64,000 nt of DNA from Myotis daubentonii (Eukaryota; Chordata; Mammalia; Chiroptera; Vespertilionidae). The notes beneath the pieces are model-generated. The model was not told the DNA's origin. It was given only the letters and a program-made list of their open reading frames with translations, and ran no database searches. The stretch covers positions 2,123,956-2,187,955 of the forward strand of contig NC_081840.1 of the NCBI RefSeq assembly GCF_963259705.1, in the 5' to 3' direction. Below, piece by piece: positions 1 through 13,600 of the stretch; the first letter of the stretch is position 1; every line of letters begins with the position of its first letter. The position numbers and the translations under genes are program-made.

Positions 1-1478
1 CATCAGCCTGTGAACGTGACTGCCAGCCCCCTTCATGCACACCAGCTGGGGAGGGCGGGAGCTTGAGGTACATGCAGACCCCAAGGTAAGGAGACGATGA
101 TCTCAGTGAGCAGTCAGCCCTGGAGGGTGCGCTGTGAGCCAGGCCAGTGCTGACGTGCTCCCTGTGGCTGCGCTCCCTAGAGCCCTGGGGCAGAGCCGCC
201 ATCTCCCAGGTCAAGGCCTGGAGCGGGAGTACCAGGGAGTGGCCTTGGACTTGGACCAAGCTTTTGTTGCCAAAGAACTGGAATGATCACGGTTAATAGT
301 GACAATAGCTAGCACGTTGTCTGTTAGTCTTGGTCCTCCGAGCAGCCCAAGCCGGGGTGAGATTACCTGCGGGATGTTCCTGGGGCCGGAGCCAGAGAGG
401 CTGGGAGGGAGGAGGCCCGTCCAATGCAGGTCCGGCCCGAGTCCAGGGGAGGGGGAGCGGCTCAGACTGCCTTACCGTTCTGAGGGGGTTTGGCAAGGCC
501 ATGGGTCATCCTGAACCAGACACCCCTCACTGGAGCCCGCTGTTCCCCAGGAACGGGCCTGCCTCAGCTGGTGGGAGCAGCCGAGGGGCGAGGCCTTGGC
601 TGGGGTCCTAGGTCAGCCCCGCTCCCCACATAGACCCGAGAAGCACAGTCTCGCAGCCTCACACCGTGACACGTACTTTGCCGTTTAATTCTGAAAAGAG
701 AATTTGAGAGCTAAGTACTCTGAACGTCCCCATTTTACAGATGGTAACACCAAGTCCGGGGCGATCATGAAACTTGTCTGAGCTCACACAGCAAGGAACG
801 GGCCACGCGAGGAAGGGAGGGAACTCAGGGCATCAGACAGTTTGTCCTTCAGTGCTCACCTGCGAGAGACGCTCACCTGTCCGAATTCAAATAGCGGGCC
901 CGGAGCCATGACGGATGGCGAACACGAGACCTTTAATGCGGTCTTACAAGAGCGGTGTGTGGTTGAGCAGGTGCACTCAGGGCCGCCATCACCGGCTGTT
1001 TATCTCTACGGTGTGATTCCCTCCCCGGTTCCTCATTGGCGGAGCACTTTGGGGTTAACAGTCCCCCCTCCCCTCATGTTGCCTCGGTCTTATTGTCCCT
1101 ATTGGGTTATTTAAAAATATGTCTCCACCTCCCTCTGTCCAGTCATGGCGGGCAGATCTTCCTGGAAAATGTGTTGCTGGTCATGTACAGAGTTCTTCAT
1201 TCTTATACCCTCTCCCCTCCTCCCCTGCTCTGTTTGCCCTGGGAAATTCAGTAACCATTTCCCTTACAAGCTGACCGCTTCCTACATAACCCTCACTCCT
1301 GCGCCCACCCTCAGAGCCGCCGCAGGCTGCCCGGGCCCCGGAGAAGGTGCGGGGGCCACTGTTCGAGCCCCAGCACCTCCGGGCTCAGAGTCCAGGCTCC
1401 TCCATCACACGCCGGCTGTGGCTCTGCCCGCTCGCACTCTGCCTAACCCCTAGAAACTGGCTTTTGTGCCCACGACAG
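1..1478 (+). other. SYNE3 intron (upstream of w1), mostly unique sequence
   Basis: I see no exon here: the missing N-terminal coding segment is not present. A MIR-like fragment occupies about 663-835. The rest shows no recognisable repeat or gene. Confidence 0.6.
663..835 (+). repeat. MIR SINE fragment
   Basis: The core-like succession 'ccccattttacagatgg', 'cttgtctgagctcacacagcaagg' and a following purine-rich part matches the ancient MIR consensus in order, with heavy divergence. Confidence 0.6.
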
Positions 1479-1651
1479 AAAATATGCCAGCTGGAGCCGG
1501 AGGGGCGCGTGAAGGTGGACCTGGTGCTGCAGGCGGCCGAGGCGCTCCTGGCCTGCTGCCCCGAGGACCAGAAGCCCGCGGTCCTGGCGCGGCTAAGGGA
1601 CATCAAGGCCCAGTGGGAGGAGACGGTCACCTACATGATTCACTGTCACAG
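1479..1651 (+). CDS. SYNE3: SYNE3 exon w1 (residues about 49-106)
   Basis: The exon follows the acceptor ...cgacag and reads K-I-C-Q-L-E-P-E-G-R, ending in ...HCH with two bases (AG) of a split serine codon. The donor is GTAGGG. Its 173 nt start in phase 0. It encodes part of the first spectrin repeat, the plectin-binding one in the family. No preceding exon was found in bases 1-1478, so the N-terminal 48 residues lie upstream of the window. Confidence 0.95.
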
Positions 1652-4647
1652 GTAGGGCCGCTGGGGACCTGGCCGGGCTTGTCTGCCGTTGCCCCCGACC
1701 CTGCTTGCCCACTGCCACCCTGGCCTGGCGCCCCCGCCCAAGGGACATTCCTTCAGCGCCGGGCTCGCTGGGAACGGGGCGTTCTCTTGGGATGTTAGCC
1801 AGCCCTGCCTGCCTCGTTCTAATTATATTCAAGCTTAACGATGAGAATAGACAGTGGGAGCCCAGCTTGTTTTGCCAACAATTAATTCTGGTTTGACTTG
1901 TCATGTGCCCATCGCCAGCAGAAGGGAATGGCCCCGAATGGGAGAATGGCCCCGAATGGGAGAATGGCCCCGAATGGGAGAATGGCCCCGGAGGAGGGAG
2001 GGGGGCTGTCTCCTGCTAGCCTTTTAGCCCAGCTTCTCGGCCTGTGGGGAGCCAGGCGGGCGGATGGGGGTTGGACAGAGGGGGGCCTCCCACTCTGGCG
2101 GCGACTTGCTGTATGGCCTTGGGAACGTTACTTGACTTCTCTGAGCCTCAGGCTCCTCATCTAGACAATGGGTATAATCAGATGTTCCTTGCAGGCTGTC
2201 AGGAGGATGGAAGGGGGAGATAGCAAAGCGCACAGTAGGCCCTCAGCAAACGGGTGCTCCGTCATTTTTGTTTAATATATTTTTTACTGATTTCAGAGAG
2301 GAAGGGAGAGGGACAGAGAGAGAGATGAGAGAGAATCATGGATCGGCTGCCTCCTGCAGGCCTCACACTGGGGATCGAGCCCACAACCCGGGCATGTGCC
2401 CTGACTGGGAACCGAACTGTGACCTCCTGGTTCACAGGTCGACGCTCAGCCCCTGAGCCACGCCGGCCAAGCACCATCTTAAAACCAGGATGCTAAGTGA
2501 GCTGGGGGACCTTTCACTTTTGCTTTTCATCCCTTGTCACTTGGAATTCCCAAGTGGCTCGATGTGACCGCACAGACAGGGCCACATCCATGTTACAGAT
2601 GGGGAAACTGAGGCGAGTGAGGAGGCAGGGTTGTGCAGCAAGTTTATGGCGTCCCTGGAACCCACACGCAGGCCCTCAACTTCTGTCCCCACTGTGGGGT
2701 GACAAGCCCACAGATACTGCTGGGCCCTGCAAATTATCAGACACACTCCCGGCGGCATTTTGGTATCTGTTAGTGGGGTTTAGGGCTGGAATTTGGGGTG
2801 CTGGTAGCTAAGGCTCCATAAGCCGCATTAGCAAGGCTGCGGGTCTCAGAGCGGATCTGGAACTGAGCCCCCCTGACCCTTAGCCCCTGGGAGCTTACTC
2901 CGCAGACACGGGGTCCGGTCCGGCAGGACTGAACGGAGACCCGGAATCCGAGTGTCCGTGAGCTGCCCACGCGGCGCTGAGGCCCCGAGAGGGCGTCCCC
3001 CTGCCCCTCCCACAGCCCCCCGTCCCCGGAGCCAGCTGAGCGGCTGGTCACGGCCCGTGTCTCTGCGCCCACAGCCGCATCGAGTGGGTGTGGCTGCACT
3101 GGAGCGAGTACCTCCTGGCCCGCGACGAGTTCTACCGCTGGTTCCAGAGGATGACGGTGGCACTGGCGCCGCCCGTGGAGCTGCAGCTGGGCCTGAAGGA
3201 GAAGCAGTGGCAGCTGGGCCAGGCCCAGGTGCTGCTGCACGACGTGGGCCACCAGGCCGTGCTCCTGGACCGGCTGCTGGAGGAGGCGGCCTCCCTGTTC
3301 CACAGGATCGGGGACCCCAGCGTGGACGAGGACGCCCAGAAGAGGATGAAGGCCGAGTACGAGGCCGTGAAGGCCAGAGCCCAGGTCGGGGAGCAGTGGG
3401 CTGTCTACCCTCCTGCCATTTTCCCATCTCGTCTACCCCACCATTTGCTAAGTAACCATCCAGCCACCCATCGACTCCCCACTGCTCCCCACCCACCAGC
3501 ACCCACCCACCAGCATTCATCCCTCTCTCCACCTCCCTGTCCACTCACCCACTTATGTCCCCACTGCACTGCCAAATCTCCCTTTCACTGTCCCCCATTC
3601 ACCGCCTCATTCCTCCACGTACCTGCCCAGCTATCTATGCAAGTACCCACCCTCCCATACATCTCTTTTCTCACTGCTCACCACCAACCTAACTAATCTC
3701 CTATTCGTCTTGACAACCACTTACTCCCCCTCCCAGCCAGCCACCTACTCATTCACCTACTCATCAACCCGCCCGCCTCTTCACCCACCCACTCACCCAT
3801 CCATCTCTCCACTATGACTACCCACCACTGTTGACCCCTTCACCCACCTACCTACTCACTCACTACCTGTCACCCATCTGCTCATCTACCCACTCACTAC
3901 CTAACTACCCACCTGCCAATCTTCTGTCTACCCATCCAACTATCCCTCCACCACCCACCCACCCATCTACCCATTATCTCCCATCCGTACACCCAGTGTC
4001 ACTCCGTGCTGCATACACAGGTGGTGCTTAATGTGTGTGGTTGACCTACTGACTGATGGTTCATAGACTGACGCTCAACCACTGAGCCACACTGGCTGGG
4101 CTGGAGGGAGATTCTTGATGAGGACGCCTGGTCACGGCGGGTGGGGGGTGAGCAGGAGCACTGCCCTCAGCGAGGAGAGAGCAGGCTGGTAGCCAGTGGG
4201 GTCTTGCATGTTTATTTCGCTGAGGGGTTTTAGTCGGGCGGTTCCATTTCCTGAAGGGCCAGGGCCAGGGCCATGGCGGCGTCCTCTTCCCCTGCTTCCT
4301 GTCTCACAGGGGCGTTCGTCCGGCATCTGGGCAGGAATCACATCGTCCACGCAGCCCGTGCCCAGCTGCGTCCGCGCCGCCCTGGTTGGCTAGTTGGGTT
4401 TTGACACCCTGACAACTCTGCCAGCCGCAGGTGGCTTCGCTGTTTGGTCTAACGAGCAAAGGCTGCGCACTCTCCCATTTGTCACCCTGTCATCCTCCCC
4501 CGTGGGGCCCGGCGGCGGCTGGACCGTGCTCTCTGCTCGCTCCGCCTGGCACGGAGCTCGTCTGGATGGCTGCCCTGCTTGGCCGCGGTCCTGTCCGGGG
4601 CCTCTCCCCGAGGCTTTATTTACTCTGTCCCAGGTGCCAGCACCTCA

Positions 4648-4695
<48 letters not shown>

Positions 4696-7600
4696 GCACG
4701 CCAGCCAGCCAGCCGCACGCTCATTGGAGAAGTTGCCTCATTACAGCATCTGTAACCGTCAGAGCCGACCCGCACTGACCCCTGCGCGGGCTTCCCGAGC
4801 CGCTTTGTCTCATAAACGAGCCTTTCCTGCGGGAGGAGGAAGCCTGGATGGAGGCAGATGGCCCGTGAAGGGGCAGCCGCAGGGCAGCGCGAAGGAGCGG
4901 CTGTGCCTAGTCCCCTTTGGGGTTTGAGCAGCCTGTTCCCGTCTGCGCGTGAGCTGTTGAAGCTGCGAGCCTGGCCTCCGTTCGGGGGTTCTCAGCTCTT
5001 CGCTGGAGGCGTGGCCCCGGGCCTTGGTCTCCCCGTTTCTACAATGGGGGCATTTCCTCCTCCTGGCAATGGTGGGGCGAAGGCTTGAGGAATGGACCGG
5101 CATTTCTGCTTCACAAGCAGCCCCTCAAGCCGTGTGCAGCAGCAGGGAAGCGTTTGCGTCTGTCTGCCCACACTTCCCAGCTGAGAGCGTCTGACTTGGA
5201 TCCGTACCTGCTGCTGGGCACGGCCGGCCCCCTGGCCGAGAGCTCAGCTCCACAAACCTCGGCCCTCGGGCCGGATCCAGCCCACCTCTTGATTTCGCCT
5301 GGCCTGTGGGCGAAAAGTGGTTTTTACATTTTTTTAAATATATTTTATTGATTTTTTACAGAGAGGAAGGGAGAGGGATAGAGTTAGAAACATCGATTAG
5401 AGAGAAACATCAATCAGCTGCCTCCTGCACACCCCCTACTGGGGATGTGCCCACAACCCAGGTATATGCCCTTGACCGGAATCGAACCTGGGACCTTTCA
5501 TGGGACCTTTCAGTCCACAGGCTGACGCTCTATCCTTTGAGCCAAACCGGTTAGGGCAGTTTTTACATTTTTGAATGATTGCAGGGAAAATAAAAACCAG
5601 GATATTCCATGACATGTATAAATATGAAGTAAAAATTTTGGTTTTACCAGAAGACACCCCACCTTGGCGTGGTGCCTGGGGCTGCTCTGAGCTGCTAGGG
5701 CAGGAGCAGCGCCTGGGAGGTGGAGTAGCTGCGACAGAAACCACCGGGCGGTGAAGCAAACGGTCTGCCCTTGGCCAGCCCCTGGTCTAGAGCTGTGACA
5801 GGGAGCCCGACACGGGCCCTGTGAGTCCTGGCTCCAAGGCCCTGCGCGAGCCGGGTGGCCTCGCAGCTGGACATTGGTGTGATGGCGGGTTTGGTGGTTG
5901 TGGTGAAGCTAGGCAGGAGCGTGCTTGCCCAGGCCGGTCGGCGCTCAGGTGCTTTTAACCGCTTATGAAATGGAAACCCCCTCGCTCCCCCGTGGAAAAC
6001 CCCGCTGCAGGCACGCCCCCTGCACTCTTCCTGCCGCTCGGGAAGCGTTCACATGGCTGCCCCCGGGGCTAACCCAACGAGGGCAGCCTGTCTGTGGGGG
6101 CCTCGGTCCCCCAGCAGGAGCCACAGCAGCGAAGGCTGTTCACTGAGCCGGGCAGCGGGCGATTCTGCAGAGCAGGGGGGCTGCAGGGTAGCCCCGCAGA
6201 GCAGGCCAGCGGTGCCGGCCAGCAGTGCTCCGTCCCTTCGCGCTCGCGGCTGCCGGTGCTGCTCGCGGGAGCTACGGCTCTGACGTTCAGTCCACGGCAC
6301 CCAGTGAGGCAGGTGCTGTTAACACACCACACCGATGGGGAGGCCCGAGGCGGGCCAGGGTTCCAGTCGCAGGCAGTGGGCTCTCCAGCTCAGGGTCTGG
6401 ACCGCATCTGCCCTTGACCTCCAGGCTGTGGCACTTGGACCTGAGCCTGGGGGCAGGAGGGAGCCAGGAAGGGGTTTAAAGAGATGGTGCCGTGATCAGG
6501 GGTTTGTTTTGGAAAAACCGAGTTCCTAGGCGCACAGTAGGTCTTCTGTCAGGAACACGGTTATTTTCCCGAAGGTCAGTCCCCCTCAGACCGTCTTGTC
6601 CCCCGTGTGGGTTGAACGCCAGTGGGACTGTCAGAGGTAGAACTGCCCTCCCCGCCCTCGGGAGGAAACGGGGCACACGCCATCATCACGGGCGGAAACC
6701 CCAGGACCAGCCTTACCGCCTGGGCTTGCCCCTGGGTGCTTTCCCGGCAGGCGATGACCTGGGACAGCCTTTCACCTCTCTGGGCCTCAGTTTCCCTGTC
6801 GGTCGGACTGGGTTAGCAGTACTGCCGGGATGGGTGGCTGGGAGGGTTCGGGGAGCTGATACTGTCCGTGCTGTTCCCGGAGCAGCTCTGGCGCCGCGGG
6901 GATGCTCGGGTGAGTGTCTGGGGCAGCAGTTGCTGTTACCAGGCCCCCGACTGAGTGCTGTTCCCGGGACAGGCCCAGCCCCGAATGCTTGGGTCTAAGA
7001 AGATGAGAAGAAAGAGCCCGGCCGGTGTGGCTCAGTGGTTGAGTGTTGACCTATGAACTTGAGGTCACGGTTAGATTCCCAGTCAGGGCACATGTCCGGG
7101 TTGTGGACTCAGTCCCCAGTGGGGGATGTGCAGAAGGGAGCCGATCAATGATACTCTCTCATCATTTATGTTTCTCTCTCTCTCCCTCTCCCTTCCTCTC
7201 TGAGATCAATAAAAATATATTTTAAAAAAGATAGAGAAGGGTGTCTGGGACTTCTTTATTTCCAGCAAAAGGGCTGAAATGTCCCAGAATCCCAGACCCC
7301 CTACATGCACGCACACACACGTGTGCACACACGCAATGCACATGCACACACATGCATACATGCATGTGCGCACATATGTACATACATACACACGTACACA
7401 CGCACATACACACACACGCAGGCCCCAAGGCCAGGCGGCCAGGCTTCCCTCATGGCGGTCCTCTCCCCCCCCCAGGACCGAGTGGACCTGCTGGAGCAGG
7501 TGACCCAGGAGCACGAGCGCTTCCAGGCGGACATGGACGAGCTGCAGCGGTGGCTGCAGGCGGTGGTGGCGAAGGTGAACGGCTGCGTGGGGCGGAGCTG

Positions 7601-10600
7601 CTCGCTGCCCGCCGGCCGCCGGCTCTCGGCGCTGCAGGTAACCAGGCTGTGTCCACCGAGGGCCGCGGGGGAGCCCGCACAGGTTCGCGTTTATGTCACG
7701 GGGAGCCGGGGCCAACGGGGTGCAGACCTCCACGCCCACAGGTCCCACGCGAGGAGAAGTTTGGGGCCTCGGCCGCCGCATGGAAACCCCTGAGCCAGCA
7801 GGGCATTTGGAAGCCCAGAGCCACGGCAGCGTGGTCTAGACCAGGGGTCTCGCCCGGGGCCTGTCAGGGGAGCCCAGATGGACACAACTCGGATCCGTGT
7901 CAGTAGGGCATTGAATAAATGTAATGTCATGTATATATATACCAGAGGCCCAGCGCACAAAATTCATGTGTGGGTATGGTCCCTAGGCCTGGCCTGTGAT
8001 CAGGGCCATCTTCCCCGGCAGCTGGCCCGCCCCCCACCGCCTACTCTCCCCCCGCCCCCTGCCCCCAGTTCCCCGTTTGCCATTGGGCGATTGGAGCCTA
8101 CTGGCCGGGGGAGGGACCAGGAGGTGGCCAGTGAGCCTCATAGCGACTGGTTGAGCGGTCGTTCTGGTTATTCTGTCGATTTGCATAATATATATATCTA
8201 TATATGGAGGAATATTACAATTAGAAGGCATGAAGTACTGAGATACAGCAGAATCTGAAAAAGCATTATGCTGAGTGAAAGAAGCCAGTTCCAATAGATA
8301 ACGTCTCCTATGATTTCAAATAAGTTCTAGAATCTCCCAGGATGTTGGAGATGCTGTATGTCTTGATAACAAGGTGGACGACATGAGCATGTATATTTCT
8401 CAAAACTCTGGACAGTGACACCTAAGGCCTGTAGACTTCATTTTAAAGGCAATTTCAGATAAGATAGATTTAAAGGTGTTTGTAGAACAAGTTTTTTATA
8501 ATTGAAAGCCAATGACCATTTATTTTAAAAAGAAACTTGATTGTAACCACATGGGGTCGTGGGGTTCTGCCTGGCCCCACGCGGCTGCGGCCGAAGGCTC
8601 TGCTGAGCCGGCTCTGCCTGTTAGACAGGCAGACTAGCCAGTGTCTGGGGTGTTAAAGACGGGCCCGCCGAGACGAAGTGCTCCTGGGCTTTGAGGCGAC
8701 TGGGAAGGCGGGCGGGGAGTGACAGGCTCACGATGTGCGTCAGGGCCACTGAGGCCGACAGTCCCCCGTGGACCGGGCTCTGGGCCTCAGTGGCTTTCTC
8801 TCCTCCCGCGCCCCCCCCCCCCCAGGACATCGCCAAGGACATCCCCAGGGGCGAGGAGTCTCTGGGGCGGCTGGAGGCGCAGGCGGAGGGGGTCATCCGG
8901 AACACCTCTCCTCTGGGTGCCGAGAAGATCACCCGGGAACTGGAGGAGATGCGGAGAGTCCTGGAGGAGCTCCGCGGCCTCCGTGAGGAGGAGGAGGGGC
9001 GGCTGCGGGGGCTGCTCGCGTCCACGGGCGCCTTTGAGCAGCAGAGGGCGCAGCTGGAGGCCGAGCTGGGAGAGTTCCGGAAGGGCCTGCGGCGGCTGGC
9101 GGAGGAGGGCCTGCAGCCCACGGCGAAGGCGGGCACCGAGGACGAGCTGGTGGCCCGCTGGAGACTCTACTCGGTAAGCCACGCGGTCCAGGCGGCTTGG
9201 GGTGTCGCCCCTTGGAGCTCACCCTCGCAGCGGGAGGATCACGGTGAGCCCTAAACACACTCCGCTTCTCCTGGATCTTGGGGTGTTACCCCACGTTGGG
9301 TGTGTGCACCCATTTGCCGGGAGAGGAGACTGAGGCCCGGAGGGATGTTTTTGTCCCCACCACCCTAGGATCCCCTGATGAGCCCGTGGGTAACTGGGAC
9401 CAGAGGCGCATTGTCTCCGGGCCCGCACGGCCCTGCCTGGAGGTGGATGTGAGTGGGCCTCCTGAGCACGGAGCAAGGCGTTAGGTCGGAGGGAAAACTC
9501 CGAGTTAGAGATGGTGACCAACCCACAGGGGGTCTGGGAGACGAGCAGACATGCCCACCCTGGGGAGGGTGGGCGTGGGTTCCAACTTAGACGTGATGTC
9601 CAATCAGAGCCCCCCCCCCACCCCCCCTTGCACAGGAGGCCTGACTTGTGGACAGAGAGATTTTTAAAATAAAGGTAAACACCTCCCCATTCCTGTCGTT
9701 AATATTAACGGGTTCACTCAGCGTCAGTTCCGTTCGGGGAACTGTCTGAAAGCAACCCACCCGCCCAGGCCCCGTCCACTCGCCACTGTCCTGTGTTCTC
9801 TCCCCCTAATGCTCACCCGTAGGCAGAACTCTGCTCCTGGGGGTAGGCACGAGGCACACGTCCTCCAGGGCCCACTCCCCCTCATCTAAGCCCCGTGCCA
9901 CTGCGATGGCCAACTGCGTGCCCAGGGGGTTGTCTCCCGTTAGCACTGGCCGCCTGGCCCCAGGTGGAGGGGTGGCCAGTGGTTAGGGGCGGGGGCCTTG
10001 GGATCACATTGATGGGTTCAAGCCCTGGTTCCTCTCCTTGCCAACGAGATGCCCTCGGGAGAATGACTTTCATCTCAAAGGCGGAACTGGGGTGCTGGTA
10101 ACAGCCCTCCCCCACGGCTCCTTACGCACTCCGGAAAACAAGAAGTGCTTAGAGCCTGGCCGGTGTGTCTCAGTGGATAGAGCACCGGCCTGGGGAATGA
10201 AGGGTCCCGGGTTCGATTCCGGTCAAGGGCACGTACCTCGGTTGCAGGCTCCTCCCTGGCCCGGGCCCTGGTCAGGGCTCATGCAGGAGGCAACCAATCA
10301 ATGTGTTTCTCTCACATCGATGCTTCTCTCTGTCTTTCCCTCTCTCTTCCACTCTCCTTTAAAAAAAAAATCAATGGAAAAATATCCTCGGGTGAGGATT
10401 AACAAAAAAATAAAACTCTTAGACGAGGTTCCTTGCATATGAAATGGGGACACAGAGACTTGCCCTCCAGAATCCTTGAGAGGCTCGAGTGAATGAGGCG
10501 CCCAGAGCACGCAGCACGGCGTCAGTGTTCCTAGGGATTGGCACCTGTGCTGTTAGGTGCTGGCGTTTGTGACAGCGCTGGGGGCGGTGATATCATGAGA

Positions 10601-13600
10601 AAGACCAGCTTGGCGAGAGGCGCGGTGGGGAGGTGGGGGAGCAGTTTCCCCCGGGCCCACTCCCACCAGCCATGCTCATCGCCCTGAGCACACACCCTGT
10701 CCTGTCCCGGAACTCACCACCCCCTTGGGGGGCGTTTGTGCCGCAGGCGACACGGGCGGCGCTGGCCACAGAGGAGCCCCGGGTGGACCGGCTGCAGGCC
10801 CAGCTGAGGGAGCTCATCGCCTTCCCCCACGACCTGCAGCAGCTCCCTGACAGCGTCGTCGAGGCCATCCAGGAGTTCCAGAGGTGTGGGGGCTGTGGGG
10901 GCCGGGGGCGGGACTCGGGGCCCGGGGGCGGGACTCAGGGCCCTCTCTCCCCATCTGAGGCCGCCTCCAGGAGGCGGGCTGCTTTCTCTTGCAACCTGGT
11001 AACGTGCGTACTTCCCGCACCTCTCAGCGCCGGGCCGTCCAGGGTGTAAGCCTGCTCTGTTTCGTCATGGTCCCTTTTTGTTAAATAAATATATTTTATT
11101 GATTTCAGAGAGGAAGGGAGAGGGAGAGAGAGAAACATCAATAATGACAGAGAATCATTGATCGGCTGCCTCCCGCACACCCCCTACTGGGGATTGAGCC
11201 CGCAACCCGGGCATGTGCCCTGAGCAGGAATCAAGGCGTGACCTCCCGGTTCATAGGTGGACACTCAACCACTGAGCCAGGCCGGTCACTATACTAAAAT
11301 GTAGTATTTTACATTTCACTCCCCAAAGAGGCCGGCGCTGGCTTCCTCCGTGCGAAGTGGCTCGTTCCCCTCTTCCATCCCGTCTCCCTGTGCAGTTACA
11401 CGGGCGCTGGGGCCACCGGGCAGTGGCCGAGGGGAGGGCTGCCAGCCTGTGCCAGGGCTGCCCTGTTTCGAGGGCCCTGTTATCCAGCGGGCGAGGCCTC
11501 TGCGGTGCAGACGCCCAGCACCCGGTGCCGTAGGAGAGGGACCGCCCGGGCAGCAGCCCTGGGAGCAAGGCAGGCCGGGCTCGCTGGGGTCGGGGCGGAG
11601 CGCACTCCTGGACTGACCGTCTCTCCTGGCTGGCTTCCCCCCTCCTCGGCCCTCGCAGCATGAAAGGGCAGAGCGCCCGGCTGCGCAATGCCGCGGGCGT
11701 GGAGCTGTGGCGGCGTTTCCAGCGGCCTCTGCGGGACCTGCAGCTGTGGCGGGAGCTGGCCCAGCGGCTCCTGGACGTCACGGCCAGCCTGCCGGACCTG
11801 CCCTCCATCCACACCTTCCTGCCGCAGATCGAGGTAAGAGGGAGGGCTGGCCATGAAGCCGGCGGCCACCAGCCAGGCACCTGCAGCACCTGCATCACCC
11901 TCGCAGGGCAGGCGTGTTCCCGGGCCCTCTGACATCTGGGCGGAGCTCACTGGCCCGGGTCTGGCACAGGAGTCCCGTGTGCCCAGGACATACCAACACG
12001 GGAGGCAAAGGTCCTGTTCAGAGGCAGAGCTGGTGCCTGGGTGACCCCCTTCTACCCGCTACCTCCGCCCAGACCCCCTCCCAGGAAGGCCACAGTCTGA
12101 GGGGGGGAGGGTTGGACTGCTCCAAACCTTTGGGGGCGGACACAATTCAACCCAGGGCCGCCGGGTAAATGCTGCAGCTGGGAAGGGCTGACTTTCCTTG
12201 TGTGTCCGCAGTGGGTCCTGCAAGCTAAGGGCTCCATAGGCATCGTCTCGTTTAGGCCTCACGACAACCCCACGAGCTGGGGTGTGAGCACCCCTACTTT
12301 ACCGATGAGGAGACTGAGGCTCAGAGCTGCCCAAGGCCTCCCAGCTAGGATATAGTCCAATTCATGGTCATAGCTCCCCAGCCTGCATGCTGAACCCTGT
12401 GCTGTTATGTCTGGGTTTGGTGAAAAGGGGGTGCAGGTGACCCCTACCTCCTGAGGCCTGACCTCTGGGTGGTCGATCACAAAGTGCATGCCCTCATCCG
12501 CAGGATACGCATGCGTGTTTATGTGTCAGCCATGTTTATGCTGCTCTCCCTCCAGACTCCCATGGCCCTTCCAGGGAGGTTGTGAGTACTGCCTCCCCAC
12601 CCAGGAAATCCACTTCTGCCCTGAGCACCCACTCGGTTGAAACTTTAGGAAAACACTCACTGTCAGCCTGGCTTGCAATTACCTGCCTGGGCTGGTCTTT
12701 GCTCTCCCTGTCCCAGCCCTGTGCCTCGCTCAGTGACTCAGTAACATCATCAGGTAAAAATGGAAGGACGCAGGCCTGCTGACAAAAAGGCCCCTGGCCT
12801 CTAGGACTCTGGGCCTTACCCCAAACAACTGGCTAATCAGTAGGAGCCTGAGGCTTGGCAAGGGCTTAGGGCAGGAAGAGTGAGTGTAGCTGGGCATGTG
12901 GTCAGGGCAGGCTTCCTGGAGGAGGTGGCTGGGCAGAGGTCAGGCTGTGTGGGAGCAGCTGCCCATTGCAAGGAGGCCTCTGAGTCCCATTAGGTCCTCT
13001 CTGCCTGGTGAGCTCCTATGTATCAGGACTCCATTCAGGTGCCACCTCCTCTGGGGAGCCGTCCTGAATTCCCCTTGGTTGTGCTCCCATAGGCCCTTAG
13101 CCCCCTCAGAATGTCCTCCAGACCACCTAGGGGTGGCCCACTGCTGTTGGTGAAGGAATCACTGGGTAGAGGATCAGACTGGTTTGGTTGAGTTTGGCTG
13201 CTGTGAGGACAGTGGCAGTGGGAATGGAGAGACAGATTTCCAAGACATGCAGGTCGGGTGACAGCTTACTCTATGTTACAAACTAGAGGTCTGGTGCATG
13301 AAATTTGTGCACTGGGGGTGGGGTTCCCTCAGCCCAGCCTGTGCCCTCTCACAGTCCGGGAGCCCCGCGATGGATTGCCCCAAAGAGGTAGGCTCTGCCC
13401 ACCTGGCTGGGGCTCCGTGCTGGGCCTCCCTCTTTGGGGCAATCGTGGAGCCCCCCAATTGATCGATCGCCCTGCTGGCTGGTGGCCTGGGCCTCCCTCT
13501 GCAGGGCAATCATGGGCGATGGCCAGGCCCCCGACCAATCGCATCGCACCTGCCTTGGCTCGCCTGGCGCCAGTGGGTATCAGAGTGAAGTCGTCCAGAT

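Noticed and set aside
10152..10230. tRNA gene suggested by A-box and B-box motifs
   Set aside because: These are the tRNA-derived heads of Ves SINEs. There is no cloverleaf continuation and the body and A-rich tail follow.
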